Notes: a model not told the origin generated them from the sequence alone. A stretch of 64,000 bases of DNA from Spirochaetales bacterium (GCA_016839055.1 JAEKNX010000002.1:310001-374000), one strand, 5' to 3'; shown: positions 34,797 to 43,677, counted from the stretch's first letter. Numbers and translations: made by a program.

Positions 34797-36587
34797 TTAA
34801 ATATCCAGAAACGCCATATGATCCTTCGAGTTTTTGGCTTTCTGCTTCAATGACGCAATGGTCTCTGTGAGTTTATCTATACTGTGTTCACCCACAGATG
34901 ATATTATACAAATGACCGCAGCGCTCACTGACAGTAAGGGGAATTTTGCGTCCCCTCCGTGTCGGTTTTGCGCGGTTATGTAACCCTGTTCCCGGTGTTC
35001 TTTTGTGTAAAACGGGAGAACATCTGCTTCAAATTGGTCTATAATACTCTTTATTTCCAGGAGAATATCTTCACGGTTGTTGCTTCGGCCGCTGTATCCA
35101 ATGAAAAAATCATCCCCCCCGATGTGGCCGGTAAAATTTTTCCTTACAATCCGGTGTTCAAGGAGTATGTCCGCAAAGAGCCTTATTATCCTGTCACCCT
35201 GCCGGAACCCGTAAGTATCGTTGAAGGGTTTAAAATTGTCAAAATCGAAATAAACGCAGATGTGAAATCCTACTTCCTCTCTTATTATTCCGGAAAGATA
35301 GTTATTTATACTCGTATTGCCGGGTAGTTTTGTAAGAGGGTTCTGGTCCTGGGCTATAGATATCTTTTTCTCACTCAGGATGCGGAGGATCGCGCTTGAA
35401 TCAAGAATGCCCCTGTATTTTCCGTTCTCGGTAATAATAACGCCATCGAGGTCTTCGTTCAGGCTATAGAGTTCAAGAATTTTCTCTATGGGATTATATA
35501 TTTCCATAACAGGAGCCCTGAAAATAAGGCTTTCTATCCCGTTTGTAGCAGACTGATGCTGCAGAATCGAGATTCCGTAGGGAGAATAAACATACTTTTT
35601 AAGATCTGATTCCCGTAATAGTCCTAGAGGTTCATAAGAAGTGTTTACAACAGGAAAGCAGCATTGTGTCCCTTGCCCTTTTCTGAATCTCTCGAGTATT
35701 TCTTCAGTAGATACCTTCTCAGAAACTGAGGGAACCTCTTTCATTTCACGCTTAATAAGGTTTTTATCCCCGTCTGTTTTGCGTGACTGACTGTTCACGA
35801 GTTCCTCTACAAGAGGGTAGCGCAGAAGAAGTTTTCCGGGGTTGCTTTCAGGCCTTTGAATTAAATAACCTTGAATATAATCACAGCCAATCTCACGACA
35901 AACATAAAATTCTCCAATGGTCTCAATTCCCTCTGCAATTACAGATATTCCCATCATGTGTGCAAGATTAACGACATTAGCAACAAAAAATTTCTTTCTG
36001 CTGTCATCATTAATGTTTTCGATGAAGAATCTGTCAATCTTAATAAAATCAGGCTCGGAGTGATAAAGAAGTGTCAGCCCTGAATATCCGGAACCGAAAT
36101 CGTCAATTGCTATTCTATAGTTTTGATCTTTGTAATCTCTTAGAATTCTATGAGTGTTCTGGTAATTTGCAAATTCATGTTTTTCAGATATTTCAAAGCA
36201 GATGTTTGTTGAATGCATACCATTGGCTTTCAGGAACTTTTCGGTGTTCCCGGATAAATAATCCGGCATTTCCAAGACTCTATTGTCAAGATTATAGAAT
36301 AGCTTCAGATCGGAGAATTCTTTTTTTTGATAGAAGTTCTTGATTGCCAGCTCTCTTAAATGCAGATCGAGACTGTAGAGTACCGTTTCTTCATATGCAG
36401 AGTTAAATACATCGTTTATTGATTTAAAACCTGCTTCATTATAACCCCGGAGCAATGCTTCAAATCCGAGAGTAAGCCCGGTGTGGATGTTGACTATCGG
36501 CTGATAAGCATAATGTAGATGATTTGAGCTGTCCATCCAGCGCTGCAGTGAAGTTATCTTCTTTAGATCCGTTCTTATTAGTACCAT
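34797..36587 (-). CDS. EAL-CBS-GGDEF cyclic-di-GMP signalling protein
   Basis: 596 residues in the order EAL (about 15-255), CBS pair (about 295-415), GGDEF (about 425-590). EAL site looks intact: EALLRG, NLDNR, CFEIS, DDFGSGYS, KIDR, AEGIE, GCDYIQGYLIQRP. The cyclase motif reads GGDDF instead of GGDEF. Cytoplasmic; no membrane helix. It may be a phosphodiesterase, a cyclase or both, tuned by a nucleotide binding the CBS pair. No Shine-Dalgarno precedes ATG. Divergent from def. Confidence 0.9.
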   Translation of the reverse strand: MVLIRTDLKKITSLQRWMDSSNHLHYAYQPIVNIHTGLTLGFEALLRGYNEAGFKSINDVFNSAYEETVLYSLDLHLRELAIKNFYQKKEFSDLKLFYNLDNRVLEMPDYLSGNTEKFLKANGMHSTNICFEISEKHEFANYQNTHRILRDYKDQNYRIAIDDFGSGYSGLTLLYHSEPDFIKIDRFFIENINDDSRKKFFVANVVNLAHMMGISVIAEGIETIGEFYVCREIGCDYIQGYLIQRPESNPGKLLLRYPLVEELVNSQSRKTDGDKNLIKREMKEVPSVSEKVSTEEILERFRKGQGTQCCFPVVNTSYEPLGLLRESDLKKYVYSPYGISILQHQSATNGIESLIFRAPVMEIYNPIEKILELYSLNEDLDGVIITENGKYRGILDSSAILRILSEKKISIAQDQNPLTKLPGNTSINNYLSGIIREEVGFHICVYFDFDNFKPFNDTYGFRQGDRIIRLFADILLEHRIVRKNFTGHIGGDDFFIGYSGRSNNREDILLEIKSIIDQFEADVLPFYTKEHREQGYITAQNRHGGDAKFPLLSVSAAVICIISSVGEHSIDKLTETIASLKQKAKNSKDHMAFLDI

Positions 36588-36604
36588 AGATGCTGAGCTT
36601 AGAC

Positions 36605-36645
36605 CCCAAATGTTATAAAATGATTAATATATGGTTAAATTTGGG
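36605..36645. repeat. Inverted repeat between the EAL-GGDEF gene and def
   Basis: CCCAAAT (36605-36611) and ATTTGGG (36639-36645) are a 7-bp inverted repeat about a 27-bp AT-rich centre that includes TATAA-like sequences. Possible shared regulatory site. Confidence 0.3.
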
Positions 36646-36717
36646 CTACCTGTTTATACACGGATATTGCACAGTTTTCGCCTTCTACTTTTCAAGCGTA
36701 TAAATAAATAGTATTAT

Positions 36718-37218
36718 ATGAGTATGATAGATGTAGTTACTGTAGGCTCGACCTACGAAGACATATTACGAAAGCAGGCAGCGACTGTTGCGGACATTGA
36801 CGAGAAAATCGTCAGGCTGACAACGGCAATGATTGAGTCGCTTGAAATCCATAAGGGTATAGGACTAGCTGGTCCTCAGGTTAATGAGCAGCTAAGGCTC
36901 TTTGTTACCCATGCGCAGGATGATATCCCGAGAGTTTTTATTAATCCCGAGATAATTATGACCTCTGATGATATTGTTCCCTATGAAGAGGGTTGCCTCA
37001 GTATTCCCGGTGTCTGGGCTGATGTTATGAGACCGGCAGAAATCACAATTCAGGCATGGAATGAGAAGGGAAGGCCTTTCACCATTGATGCCCATGGAAT
37101 CCTCGCGCGGGTTATTCAGCATGAGTATGATCACCTGCGCGGAAGACTTTTTATTGACCGTATCGAAGAAAAAAAACGCGAACGGCTGATGAAAGTTTAT
37201 CTGAAGAATATCGGATAA
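36718..37218 (+). CDS. def: Peptide deformylase
   Basis: 166 residues. The three family motifs are GIGLAGPQV near residue 44 (usual form GxGLAAPQ, so one Ala is Gly), EGCLSIPGV near 87 and QHEYDHLRG near 130 with the metal-binding HExxH. Removes the formyl group from nascent proteins. No Shine-Dalgarno: TATTAT abuts the ATG, and a second ATG lies two codons in at 36724, so a leaderless start at 36724 is possible. Eight bases before fmt. Confidence 0.93.
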   Translation: MSMIDVVTVGSTYEDILRKQAATVADIDEKIVRLTTAMIESLEIHKGIGLAGPQVNEQLRLFVTHAQDDIPRVFINPEIIMTSDDIVPYEEGCLSIPGVWADVMRPAEITIQAWNEKGRPFTIDAHGILARVIQHEYDHLRGRLFIDRIEEKKRERLMKVYLKNIG

Positions 37219-37225
37219 GCCGGTT

Positions 37226-38158
37226 ATGCGAGTGTTTTTTGCGGGAACTCCCGAAATCGCCGTTCCCTCACTGGAAAAGCTTGCCGAAAGGCATGAGGTT
37301 GTAGGTGTTCTTACCAATCCTGACCGTGAGTGCGGTCGGGGACGGGAGATTAAATGCTGTCAGGTTAAAATGAAGGCTGATGAGCTTGGTATTCAGACTT
37401 TTCAGCCGGAGAAGCTTGACGAGGCCTTCATCGAAGAGATCAGGGCTCTTGAGCCTGAAATTCTTGCTGTCACCGCCTATGGGCAAATCTTCAGGAAAAA
37501 TTTCATCGATATTTTCCCTTACGGCGGGCTTAATGTTCATCCGTCCATGCTGCCGAAATTCCGAGGAGCAAGCCCTATCCAGTCAGCCCTCCTGAGTGGT
37601 GATGATGAGACCGGTATTTCCATTCAGAGGCTTGCGCTGAAGATGGACAGCGGGGCCATCCTTGCTCAGGAGCAGTATGTCTACAGCTCTGATGATACGG
37701 CAGAGTCTCTTACCGTTTATTTTGCTAAGCGTGGGGCCGAGCTTCTCGCCGAGGTCGTCGACAAGGTAGAAGCCGGTACGGCTGTCGAGACCCAGCAGGA
37801 CGAGTCGGCGGTCAGCTATTGTTCCTATATCACGAAAGACGATGGGCTGATAGACTGGACCGAACCGGCCTCGGCAATAGACCGAAGGCTCAGGGCCTTT
37901 ACACCATGGCCGGGAGTATATACATTCTTTTCAGGGAAGAAACTAAATATCCTTGAAGCTGAGCTATATCCGCAGGAAGACGCGGAAGGTGAATGCGGCA
38001 AGGTGATTCGCGTAGATAAAAAAGCGGGAATTCTGATACAAACAGGTAGGGGAATTCTTGCTGTCCGGATGCTGCAGCTGCAGTCAAAAAAAGCATTGGA
38101 CTGGAAATCATTTACAAATGGTGTAAAAGATTTTACCGATGCTGTACTTGGAGGTTAA
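37226..38158 (+). CDS. fmt: Methionyl-tRNA formyltransferase
   Basis: 310 residues. FAGTPEIAVPSLEKL at the start, the formyl-transfer site HPSMLPKFRGASPIQ near residue 104, SIQRLALKMDSGAIL near 132, and the C-terminal tRNA-binding domain with FTPWPGVYTF near 226. Formylates initiator Met-tRNA and pairs functionally with def in the same operon. Confidence 0.95.
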   Translation: MRVFFAGTPEIAVPSLEKLAERHEVVGVLTNPDRECGRGREIKCCQVKMKADELGIQTFQPEKLDEAFIEEIRALEPEILAVTAYGQIFRKNFIDIFPYGGLNVHPSMLPKFRGASPIQSALLSGDDETGISIQRLALKMDSGAILAQEQYVYSSDDTAESLTVYFAKRGAELLAEVVDKVEAGTAVETQQDESAVSYCSYITKDDGLIDWTEPASAIDRRLRAFTPWPGVYTFFSGKKLNILEAELYPQEDAEGECGKVIRVDKKAGILIQTGRGILAVRMLQLQSKKALDWKSFTNGVKDFTDAVLGG

Positions 38159-38160
38159 TA

Positions 38161-39198
38161 GTGGGGCCATTTGGTAGGAAATTGCAGAAACTTTTGTTCG
38201 GTGACACAACAGATCCGGATAAACGGTTTTACAGAACTTTTATTGTATTCGCCGTTGGGATAATTATTATCATGCTTTTCGCAGGCCTTACAACCTTTTT
38301 CCTGTCACTCAAGGGAATAGAAAAGACAATGGTACCGGATGTTACCGGGCTTGAGGTTGAGAACGCCCTCGTTGAACTGGAAGAGAAGGCTCTCTATCCT
38401 GGTATTCAGCTCAGGTACACCCAGAATATTGAAGACAAGGGGCTTGTCGTCGGCCAGGAGCCTGCTCCCGGAACGAGTGTTAGAGCTGGTTCAAGGGTAG
38501 TCCTTAAAATAAGCAAGGGCTCGGCTGTTGAGGAGCTAGATGACTATGTGGGCTGGAATGTGGATGATCTTGAGGCTCATATTAAGAGTATGGTATCAAT
38601 CTACGGTCCTCTTTTGTCGGTCAAAAAACCTATTATAAAGATTAATGATAATTCCCAGGTCGGGACAATTCTTGTTCAGAAACCTGCTCCCGGAACTGAA
38701 ATATCCGCCGCGACCGCGATTGAGCTCGTTGTGAGTAAGGGTCCGCTCGGACAGAACCGGAAGGTGCTCAACTATACCGAGCTTACCTTCGGCGAGGTCA
38801 TAGAGAGCGTAGTTAAGTTAAACATTCAGTTTGTTTTCACATCCAGACCGGCCGGAAGCAGAGAAATTCCCGGTACTGTGGTTAGCCAGTCCCCTTCGTC
38901 CGACAGTGAAGTTCCGAATGATACCATAATGCAGTTTGTCATAGCTGCTCCTGAGAAGACTCCCGATGGCTATGTCTTTGGAATACTCGAGCGGACACTT
39001 CCTGATTATCAGGTGCCGGTTACCCTGAAGGTTGATGCCATCACTCCTAATGGCGAACGAAAGCTTCTGTTCATGATGAAGAGTAAGGGCGGTCTTATAA
39101 CTATTCCTTATCTCGAGGAAGAGAGCACCCTCCTTAAGGTGAGTATCTCTGACAAAGAGATTATCACTTACTCCATAAGGGCCGTGAGGGGAGAGTAG
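38161..39198 (+). CDS. Membrane protein with PASTA repeats
   Basis: 345 residues. A short cytoplasmic N-terminus, one membrane helix (about residues 20-46, FAVGIIIIMLFAGLTTFFL), then three PASTA domains: MVPDVTGLEVENALVELEE near 58, a second around 125-190, a third around 195-265, each ending in an S/P-x-x-G-P/S strand. PASTA domains bind muropeptides or mediate divisome contacts, but the Ser/Thr kinase or transpeptidase part usually attached is missing. GTG start, two bases after fmt. Confidence 0.85.
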   Translation: MGPFGRKLQKLLFGDTTDPDKRFYRTFIVFAVGIIIIMLFAGLTTFFLSLKGIEKTMVPDVTGLEVENALVELEEKALYPGIQLRYTQNIEDKGLVVGQEPAPGTSVRAGSRVVLKISKGSAVEELDDYVGWNVDDLEAHIKSMVSIYGPLLSVKKPIIKINDNSQVGTILVQKPAPGTEISAATAIELVVSKGPLGQNRKVLNYTELTFGEVIESVVKLNIQFVFTSRPAGSREIPGTVVSQSPSSDSEVPNDTIMQFVIAAPEKTPDGYVFGILERTLPDYQVPVTLKVDAITPNGERKLLFMMKSKGGLITIPYLEEESTLLKVSISDKEIITYSIRAVRGE

Positions 39199-39233
39199 GC
39201 GGACTAAGAAATTGGTCAATGTTTAATTTATCA

Positions 39234-39262
39234 GCGCGGGCATAAAAGTCCGTGCTTTTTTT
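39234..39262 (+). terminator. Rho-independent terminator after the def-fmt-PASTA operon
   Basis: GCGCGGGC, loop ATAAAA and GTCCGTGC form an 8-bp stem with two G-U pairs, followed by seven T. Confidence 0.8.
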
Positions 39263-39316
39263 GCAAAAGATGCTTGATCCATTGGGGCCGGAGGGATAGT
39301 ATTGTTATCAATCAGC

Positions 39317-39387
39317 GCGGCTGTCGTATAATGGCAATACCCTAGCTTCCCAAGCTAGAGCCGAGGGTTCGATTCCCTTCAGCCGCT
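39317..39387 (+). tRNA. tRNA-Gly (CCC anticodon)
   Basis: 71-nt cloverleaf: acceptor GCGGCTG with CAGCCGC, D stem GTAT/ATAC, anticodon stem CTAGC/GCTAG with loop TTCCCAA (anticodon CCC, reads GGG), T stem GAGGG/CCCTT with loop TTCGATT, discriminator T. The 3' CCA is not encoded. It stands alone between the PASTA gene and an AT-rich island. Confidence 0.95.
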
Positions 39388-39448
39388 GATAATCCCCCTA
39401 ATAAAAAGCCTTACGACTAAGCTTATTCAGTGACTCTACCGCAAAGCC

Positions 39449-39574
39449 CAGGCCGGGAATCGAACCGAACGAGCGCGCGAAGCGGAAGGGGCACAGGACG
39501 TGCCCCGCCAGTGAGAGAGGCGGCCTGGAGGGTGAGGCAAGGAAGCCGACCCTGGAAGGCGATTCCCTTCAGGG
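39449..39574. repeat. Structured tRNA-adjacent element repeating T-arm sequence
   Basis: About 125 GC-rich bases starting 60 bp after tRNA-Gly. CGATTCCCTTCAG (39560-39572) repeats 39370-39382 of the tRNA exactly, and GGGAATCGAACC (39455-39466) is the complement of the tRNA T-loop region. Inside are several stems: CCAGGCCG/CGGCCTGG, GGGGCAC-AGGAC-GTGCCCC (39488-39506), and AGGGT/ACCCT around GGC-AAGGAA-GCC. No reading frame is convincing. It may be a repeat family associated with tRNAs or an attachment-site scar. Confidence 0.6.
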
Positions 39575-41077
39575 GTTGTGAATATTTCCAAATGAGCAAT
39601 TTAAAATATCTTTGCTGCATGATTCTCCTGATTTGAATTCTTTTATAATTTCACCTTTAAACATGACGAGTATTCGATCACACATTCCAACTAGTTCTGA
39701 TATATCAGAAGAAATTAGCAGAATTCCAGAGTCAGAGTGAGCTATCCTATTCATGAGATTATATATCTCTACCTTTGACGGAATATCAAGACTTTTTGTA
39801 GGGTCATCCATTAAATATATTTTACTATCAAGAAGGGCCCAACGGCATATATTTGATTTTTGAATTGTTCCAATACTTTGTTTACTTATTTTAATTGTAG
39901 GATCCTGCACATTCATGTGAAAATAATGCATTGATTCACGAGCTTCAATGCTTATTGCTTCACTATCTAAAAAGCCTTTTTTTAAAAACCGGTTATAAGA
40001 CATCATCATTATATTTTCAATCAAGTTTAAACTTGGGAAAATTCCTTTTAAAGTGTCATCACCGACGTAGGCAATCCCATTTTCAATCCCGTGCCTGGGT
40101 TGGCATATATTGATATCTTCTCCATCGATTAATGTTTTTCCGGCTATGGCTTCTTCTAATCCGAATAGCATTTTTGCAATTGTAGATTTACCTGCACCCT
40201 GCAATCCTGCCAGACCTAGTATTTCACCGCTTTGAAGTGTAAAGCTGGCGTTTTTTACTGCTCCATTTTTGCTGCTGATATTTTTAACTTGAAGGAGTGG
40301 TCTACCTTTCTGTGCTTTTGTTTTAGGATAACGATTAAGGTAGTCTTCTCCTGCCATCGAACGGAGGAAATAATCCTTTGAATCTAATTTAGAATATTTT
40401 TTGTTAATGACAATAGATCCGCTGTTCATGATAATAATTTGATCAGCAATTTGAGACACTTCTTGTATCATGTGTGTGATGTATATTACACACGAACCTC
40501 TATTTTTAGCTTCAAAAATAGAAGTTATGATATTCTCTGTTTCGGTTATTCCCAGAGGTGCCGTTGGTTCGTCTAGTATTAGAATATCAGGATTATCATA
40601 AAAAGATCTTGCAATCTCAATTAATTTACATTCTGGTAGACTTAAATCCCTTATTAATTTTTTTTCATTAATATTGATATGAAGGCTATCTAGTATTTCT
40701 CTTGCTTTCTTGTTATTACGTTTATTATTTAGAATACAAGAATTACTAAAAGTAAACTCATTGTTGATTAATATATTTTCTGTAACAGTAAGGTTCTCAA
40801 ATAGGAAGTTTTCCTGACACGCAATTTTTATTCCCAGTTTTGCTGCGAGCGAAGAGGATAATTTGTGTATTTGTTTGTTTTTGATGGTGATGTTGCCGGA
40901 ATCAATTGAAACTATTCCAGCAATAACTTTTGCTAAAGTAGATTTGCCTGCACCATTTTCTCCCAAGATACAATAAATCTGACCTTGTTTGAATTCAATG
41001 TTTATATTATTTAAAACTGTATGATCTCCGTAATATTTGAAAATATTTTGAAGGCGAATAGTATTGGCGGATGGCAT
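39569..41077 (-). CDS. Sugar ABC transporter ATPase (RbsA-like), divergent second domain
   Basis: 502 residues with two ABC domains. Domain 1 is complete: GENGAGKST, CQENFLFENLTV, DILILDEPTAPLG, YITHM. Domain 2 has a full Walker A (GLQGAGKST), unusual because RbsA-type second domains have GLVGAGRTE there, but lacks the LSGGNQQK signature (QSIGTIQK instead) and has DDPT in place of DEPT. No permease or binding protein follows. Start at 41077 with AAGGAG upstream; 13 bp behind the DeoR repressor. Either an accessory ATPase for the divergent transporter or a decaying gene. Confidence 0.82.
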   Translation of the reverse strand: MPSANTIRLQNIFKYYGDHTVLNNINIEFKQGQIYCILGENGAGKSTLAKVIAGIVSIDSGNITIKNKQIHKLSSSLAAKLGIKIACQENFLFENLTVTENILINNEFTFSNSCILNNKRNNKKAREILDSLHININEKKLIRDLSLPECKLIEIARSFYDNPDILILDEPTAPLGITETENIITSIFEAKNRGSCVIYITHMIQEVSQIADQIIIMNSGSIVINKKYSKLDSKDYFLRSMAGEDYLNRYPKTKAQKGRPLLQVKNISSKNGAVKNASFTLQSGEILGLAGLQGAGKSTIAKMLFGLEEAIAGKTLIDGEDINICQPRHGIENGIAYVGDDTLKGIFPSLNLIENIMMMSYNRFLKKGFLDSEAISIEARESMHYFHMNVQDPTIKISKQSIGTIQKSNICRWALLDSKIYLMDDPTKSLDIPSKVEIYNLMNRIAHSDSGILLISSDISELVGMCDRILVMFKGEIIKEFKSGESCSKDILNCSFGNIHNP

Positions 41078-41090
41078 ATTGTAGTCTCCT

Positions 41091-41861
41091 TCAAATGTCA
41101 AATGTTGTTAATAGTTTTATATTCTTTTCAAAGAAAGTTCTTTTATATTCATCGAGATCGCAACGATTTGTAACAACACATGATATGCTTTCAAGAGAAG
41201 CCGCTTGATACATTCCAATATGATCAAATTTTTCGTTATCAGCCAGGACTATTAAAGTTTTGGATATATTAGAAATGAAATTAATTAAGTTGGCCTTATT
41301 GAGTGTGTTGCAGGTGATACCTGCCTTCAGATCAATTCCGTCAATGCTGATAAAAGCTTTATTTACAAATATTTTACTGAGACTTTCTAATGATGCGGCA
41401 TCTGAAGTGTAAGGGATGCCGTTTATATCTTTGAGTTCTCCTCCAAGCAGATAAGTCCTTTTTATTGAACCCATCACTTCATTTGATACCGCGACATTAT
41501 TAGTAACTACCGAAATCCCTTTTAGCCTTTTGATATTCTGTGATAGAAGAAAACAGGTGGAACCAGGCCCTATGAAAATGCTGTCATCTTCTTCGATAAG
41601 GGTTAAGGCCAGCTCTGCTATTTTTGATTTTGCTGTATGGTTTGAGATATTTATACGACTAATAGTTTCTGTAGTTTCAGTTTCACATAAAACGGCACCG
41701 CCATGAATTTTAAGAAGGAATTTATCTTTTTCCAGTTTATCAAGATCTTTTCTGACAGTAACATCGCTGACATTGAGAATTGACGTCAAAGTAGAAATAT
41801 CGGCTGTTTTGTTTTTAATTAAGAAATCTTTAATAATTTCTATGCGTTGAGCCGCAAACAT
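41091..41861 (-). CDS. DeoR-family transcriptional repressor
   Basis: 256 residues. DeoR HTH at residues about 5-57 (QRIEIIKDFLIKNKTADIS, VTVRKDLDKLEK, LLKIHGGA), then the sugar-phosphate-sensing DeoRC domain with IGPGSTCF near 96 and the ISIDGID, LVLADNEKF segments. Expected to repress the divergent kinase-transporter operon until a phosphorylated sugar is present. ATG at 41861 chosen over TTG at 41867 because GGAGGG is 8 bp upstream of it. Confidence 0.9.
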   Translation of the reverse strand: MFAAQRIEIIKDFLIKNKTADISTLTSILNVSDVTVRKDLDKLEKDKFLLKIHGGAVLCETETTETISRINISNHTAKSKIAELALTLIEEDDSIFIGPGSTCFLLSQNIKRLKGISVVTNNVAVSNEVMGSIKRTYLLGGELKDINGIPYTSDAASLESLSKIFVNKAFISIDGIDLKAGITCNTLNKANLINFISNISKTLIVLADNEKFDHIGMYQAASLESISCVVTNRCDLDEYKRTFFEKNIKLLTTFDI

Positions 41862-41915
41862 GAGCAATTCCCTCCAGGAAACAGTTAATCGATTATATCA
41901 TAATATCAAAAAAAC

Positions 41916-42020
41916 AAACGAATCAATTAAAAAAAGATTAAAAACGAAGAAAAGGTAAATAATACAAATATAAATTGACAATATGGAATTTGATGCTATA
42001 ATAATTCTAATAAAAACGAA
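41916..42020. promoter_or_regulatory. Three AAACGAA repeats, candidate DeoR operators
   Basis: AAACGAA occurs at 41916-41922, 41942-41948 and 42014-42020 in the 222-bp divergent gap. Its complement TTCGTTT matches the core seen in many DeoR-family operators. The last copy lies just after the -10 box of the kinase promoter. Confidence 0.5.
41975..42002 (+). promoter_or_regulatory. Promoter of the kinase-transporter operon
   Basis: TTGACA, 16-bp spacer, TATAAT. The leader to the GTG start at 42084 is about 75 nt and AT-rich. Confidence 0.75.
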
Positions 42021-42083
42021 TAATAACAAACAAAAACTAAATATATATAAATATTTAGAAAATATCTGTAAAGAAGGCAGCGA

Positions 42084-43613
42084 GTGGATAAATATATAAT
42101 TGGACTTGATTCCGGTACTTCAAGTATTAAAGCAGTATTGTTTGATCTTGCGGGAAATGAAATTTATAAGGAGAGTTTTACACTCAATGCAATACAGCCC
42201 CTAGAAAGTTGGTATGAAGAAGATATTGATGAAATCTGGGATAAAGCAAAAAAATGTATTCAAGCAATCACAAGTAAGTATAAAAAAGAGAATATTGTCG
42301 GTATTGGAATTACAGCACAAGGTGATGGTCTATGGATGCTGGATTCAGATGGACAAGCTGTTCGCAATGGTATTTGCTTTTGTGATGGCCGCGCATCTAA
42401 ACAGCTTGAAGAATTAAATGCTGAAGGTGTAACTAAAGAAGTATTTAAGTTAACAGGGAGTACTATTTTTACTGGTAACCAGGGGTGCATTCTTAAATGG
42501 ATAGAAGAAAATGAATTTCAGAGTTTGGAGAATGCAAAATATATAATGCATTTGAAAGATGTATTATTTCATAAATTAACAGGTGTTATTTCAACTGATT
42601 CAACCGATCAATCTTTAACCATAATAAATATGGAAACGAGGGATTATGATGATAGGTTATTTAAACTATATGACCTGGAGAAGTGTAGGAGTAAATATCC
42701 TGAGATTAAAGTGATACTTGAAAACAAGGCCATCGTTAAAGAAAGTATTGCCAAAGAATTAAACTTATTAAATGGAACAATTGTTACTTCAGGTCCTATG
42801 GATGTTGTGGCTTGTGCCTTAGGGGCAGGTGTTATTGGCAAAGGTCAAGGCTGTTCGATTATTGGTTCAGCAGCATTGCATGAAATGGTTATTGAGAAAC
42901 CATGCAATGATGATGTTTTTGCAGGAATGACGGTAACCCATGTGACTGACGATAAATGGTTGAGATTGATGGCTTCTCTTGCCGCTACACCTAATCTCGA
43001 ATGGGTGCTTAAAACTTTTGGTTCAGATATAAGAAGCAAAGCTGATAGTCTGAATGAAAATGTCTATAAGTATGTGGAAGAATTAATAAAAAAAGTTCCT
43101 ATTGGAGCAAATGGTGTAATTTATCATCCTTATATTCTTGCCGGAGGTGAAAGAGCTCCATTTATTGATTCTAACGCAAAAGCCAGTTTTACTGGAATCA
43201 CTATGAGTACTACTTTATCTGATATTCTTAGGGCATGTTATGAAGGTGTTGCATATGCAATGCTTGATTGTTACAGCCAGTTTGCTGAGGAGGTGACTCA
43301 AATAACTGTTTGTGGCGGAGGAGCAATGAGTAGTTTCTGGTGTCAAATGTTTGCTGATGCGGTAGGAAAGACAATAGTGACTGTTAATGGAGAGGAATTA
43401 GGAGCAAGAGGTGCCGCCATTACAAATGCAGTATCACAGGGTTTTTTTACTGACTTTAATGATGCTGTAAAAAGTCTTGTTAAGATTGAAAATACATATA
43501 CTGCTAATCCGGAAAATCATGAAAAATATTTAAAATTTTACAGGTTATATAAAAAAACATATGAAGCACTCATGGAGACCTGGAAGATTCGACATGAGGT
43601 TCTTTTTACTTAA
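42084..43613 (+). CDS. FGGY-family carbohydrate kinase
   Basis: 509 residues. N-terminal phosphate loop GLDSGTSSIKAVLFDL, GIGITAQGDGLWML near residue 74, the FGGY-N end SGPMDVVACALGAG near 238, and C-terminal AGGERAPFI near 355 and CGGGAMSSFWCQMFAD near 412. The AQGDG and CDGRAS variants place it near the L-xylulose/erythritol kinase side of the family rather than classical xylulokinase, but the substrate is not certain. GTG start. First gene of the island operon; its phosphorylated product is the probable signal for the DeoR protein. Confidence 0.88.
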   Translation: MDKYIIGLDSGTSSIKAVLFDLAGNEIYKESFTLNAIQPLESWYEEDIDEIWDKAKKCIQAITSKYKKENIVGIGITAQGDGLWMLDSDGQAVRNGICFCDGRASKQLEELNAEGVTKEVFKLTGSTIFTGNQGCILKWIEENEFQSLENAKYIMHLKDVLFHKLTGVISTDSTDQSLTIINMETRDYDDRLFKLYDLEKCRSKYPEIKVILENKAIVKESIAKELNLLNGTIVTSGPMDVVACALGAGVIGKGQGCSIIGSAALHEMVIEKPCNDDVFAGMTVTHVTDDKWLRLMASLAATPNLEWVLKTFGSDIRSKADSLNENVYKYVEELIKKVPIGANGVIYHPYILAGGERAPFIDSNAKASFTGITMSTTLSDILRACYEGVAYAMLDCYSQFAEEVTQITVCGGGAMSSFWCQMFADAVGKTIVTVNGEELGARGAAITNAVSQGFFTDFNDAVKSLVKIENTYTANPENHEKYLKFYRLYKKTYEALMETWKIRHEVLFT

Positions 43614-43677
43614 AGATTATTATTTGATTTACTAATGGAAACTGGGGGTCAAACCCTAAATATATAAGGAGGTTCTT

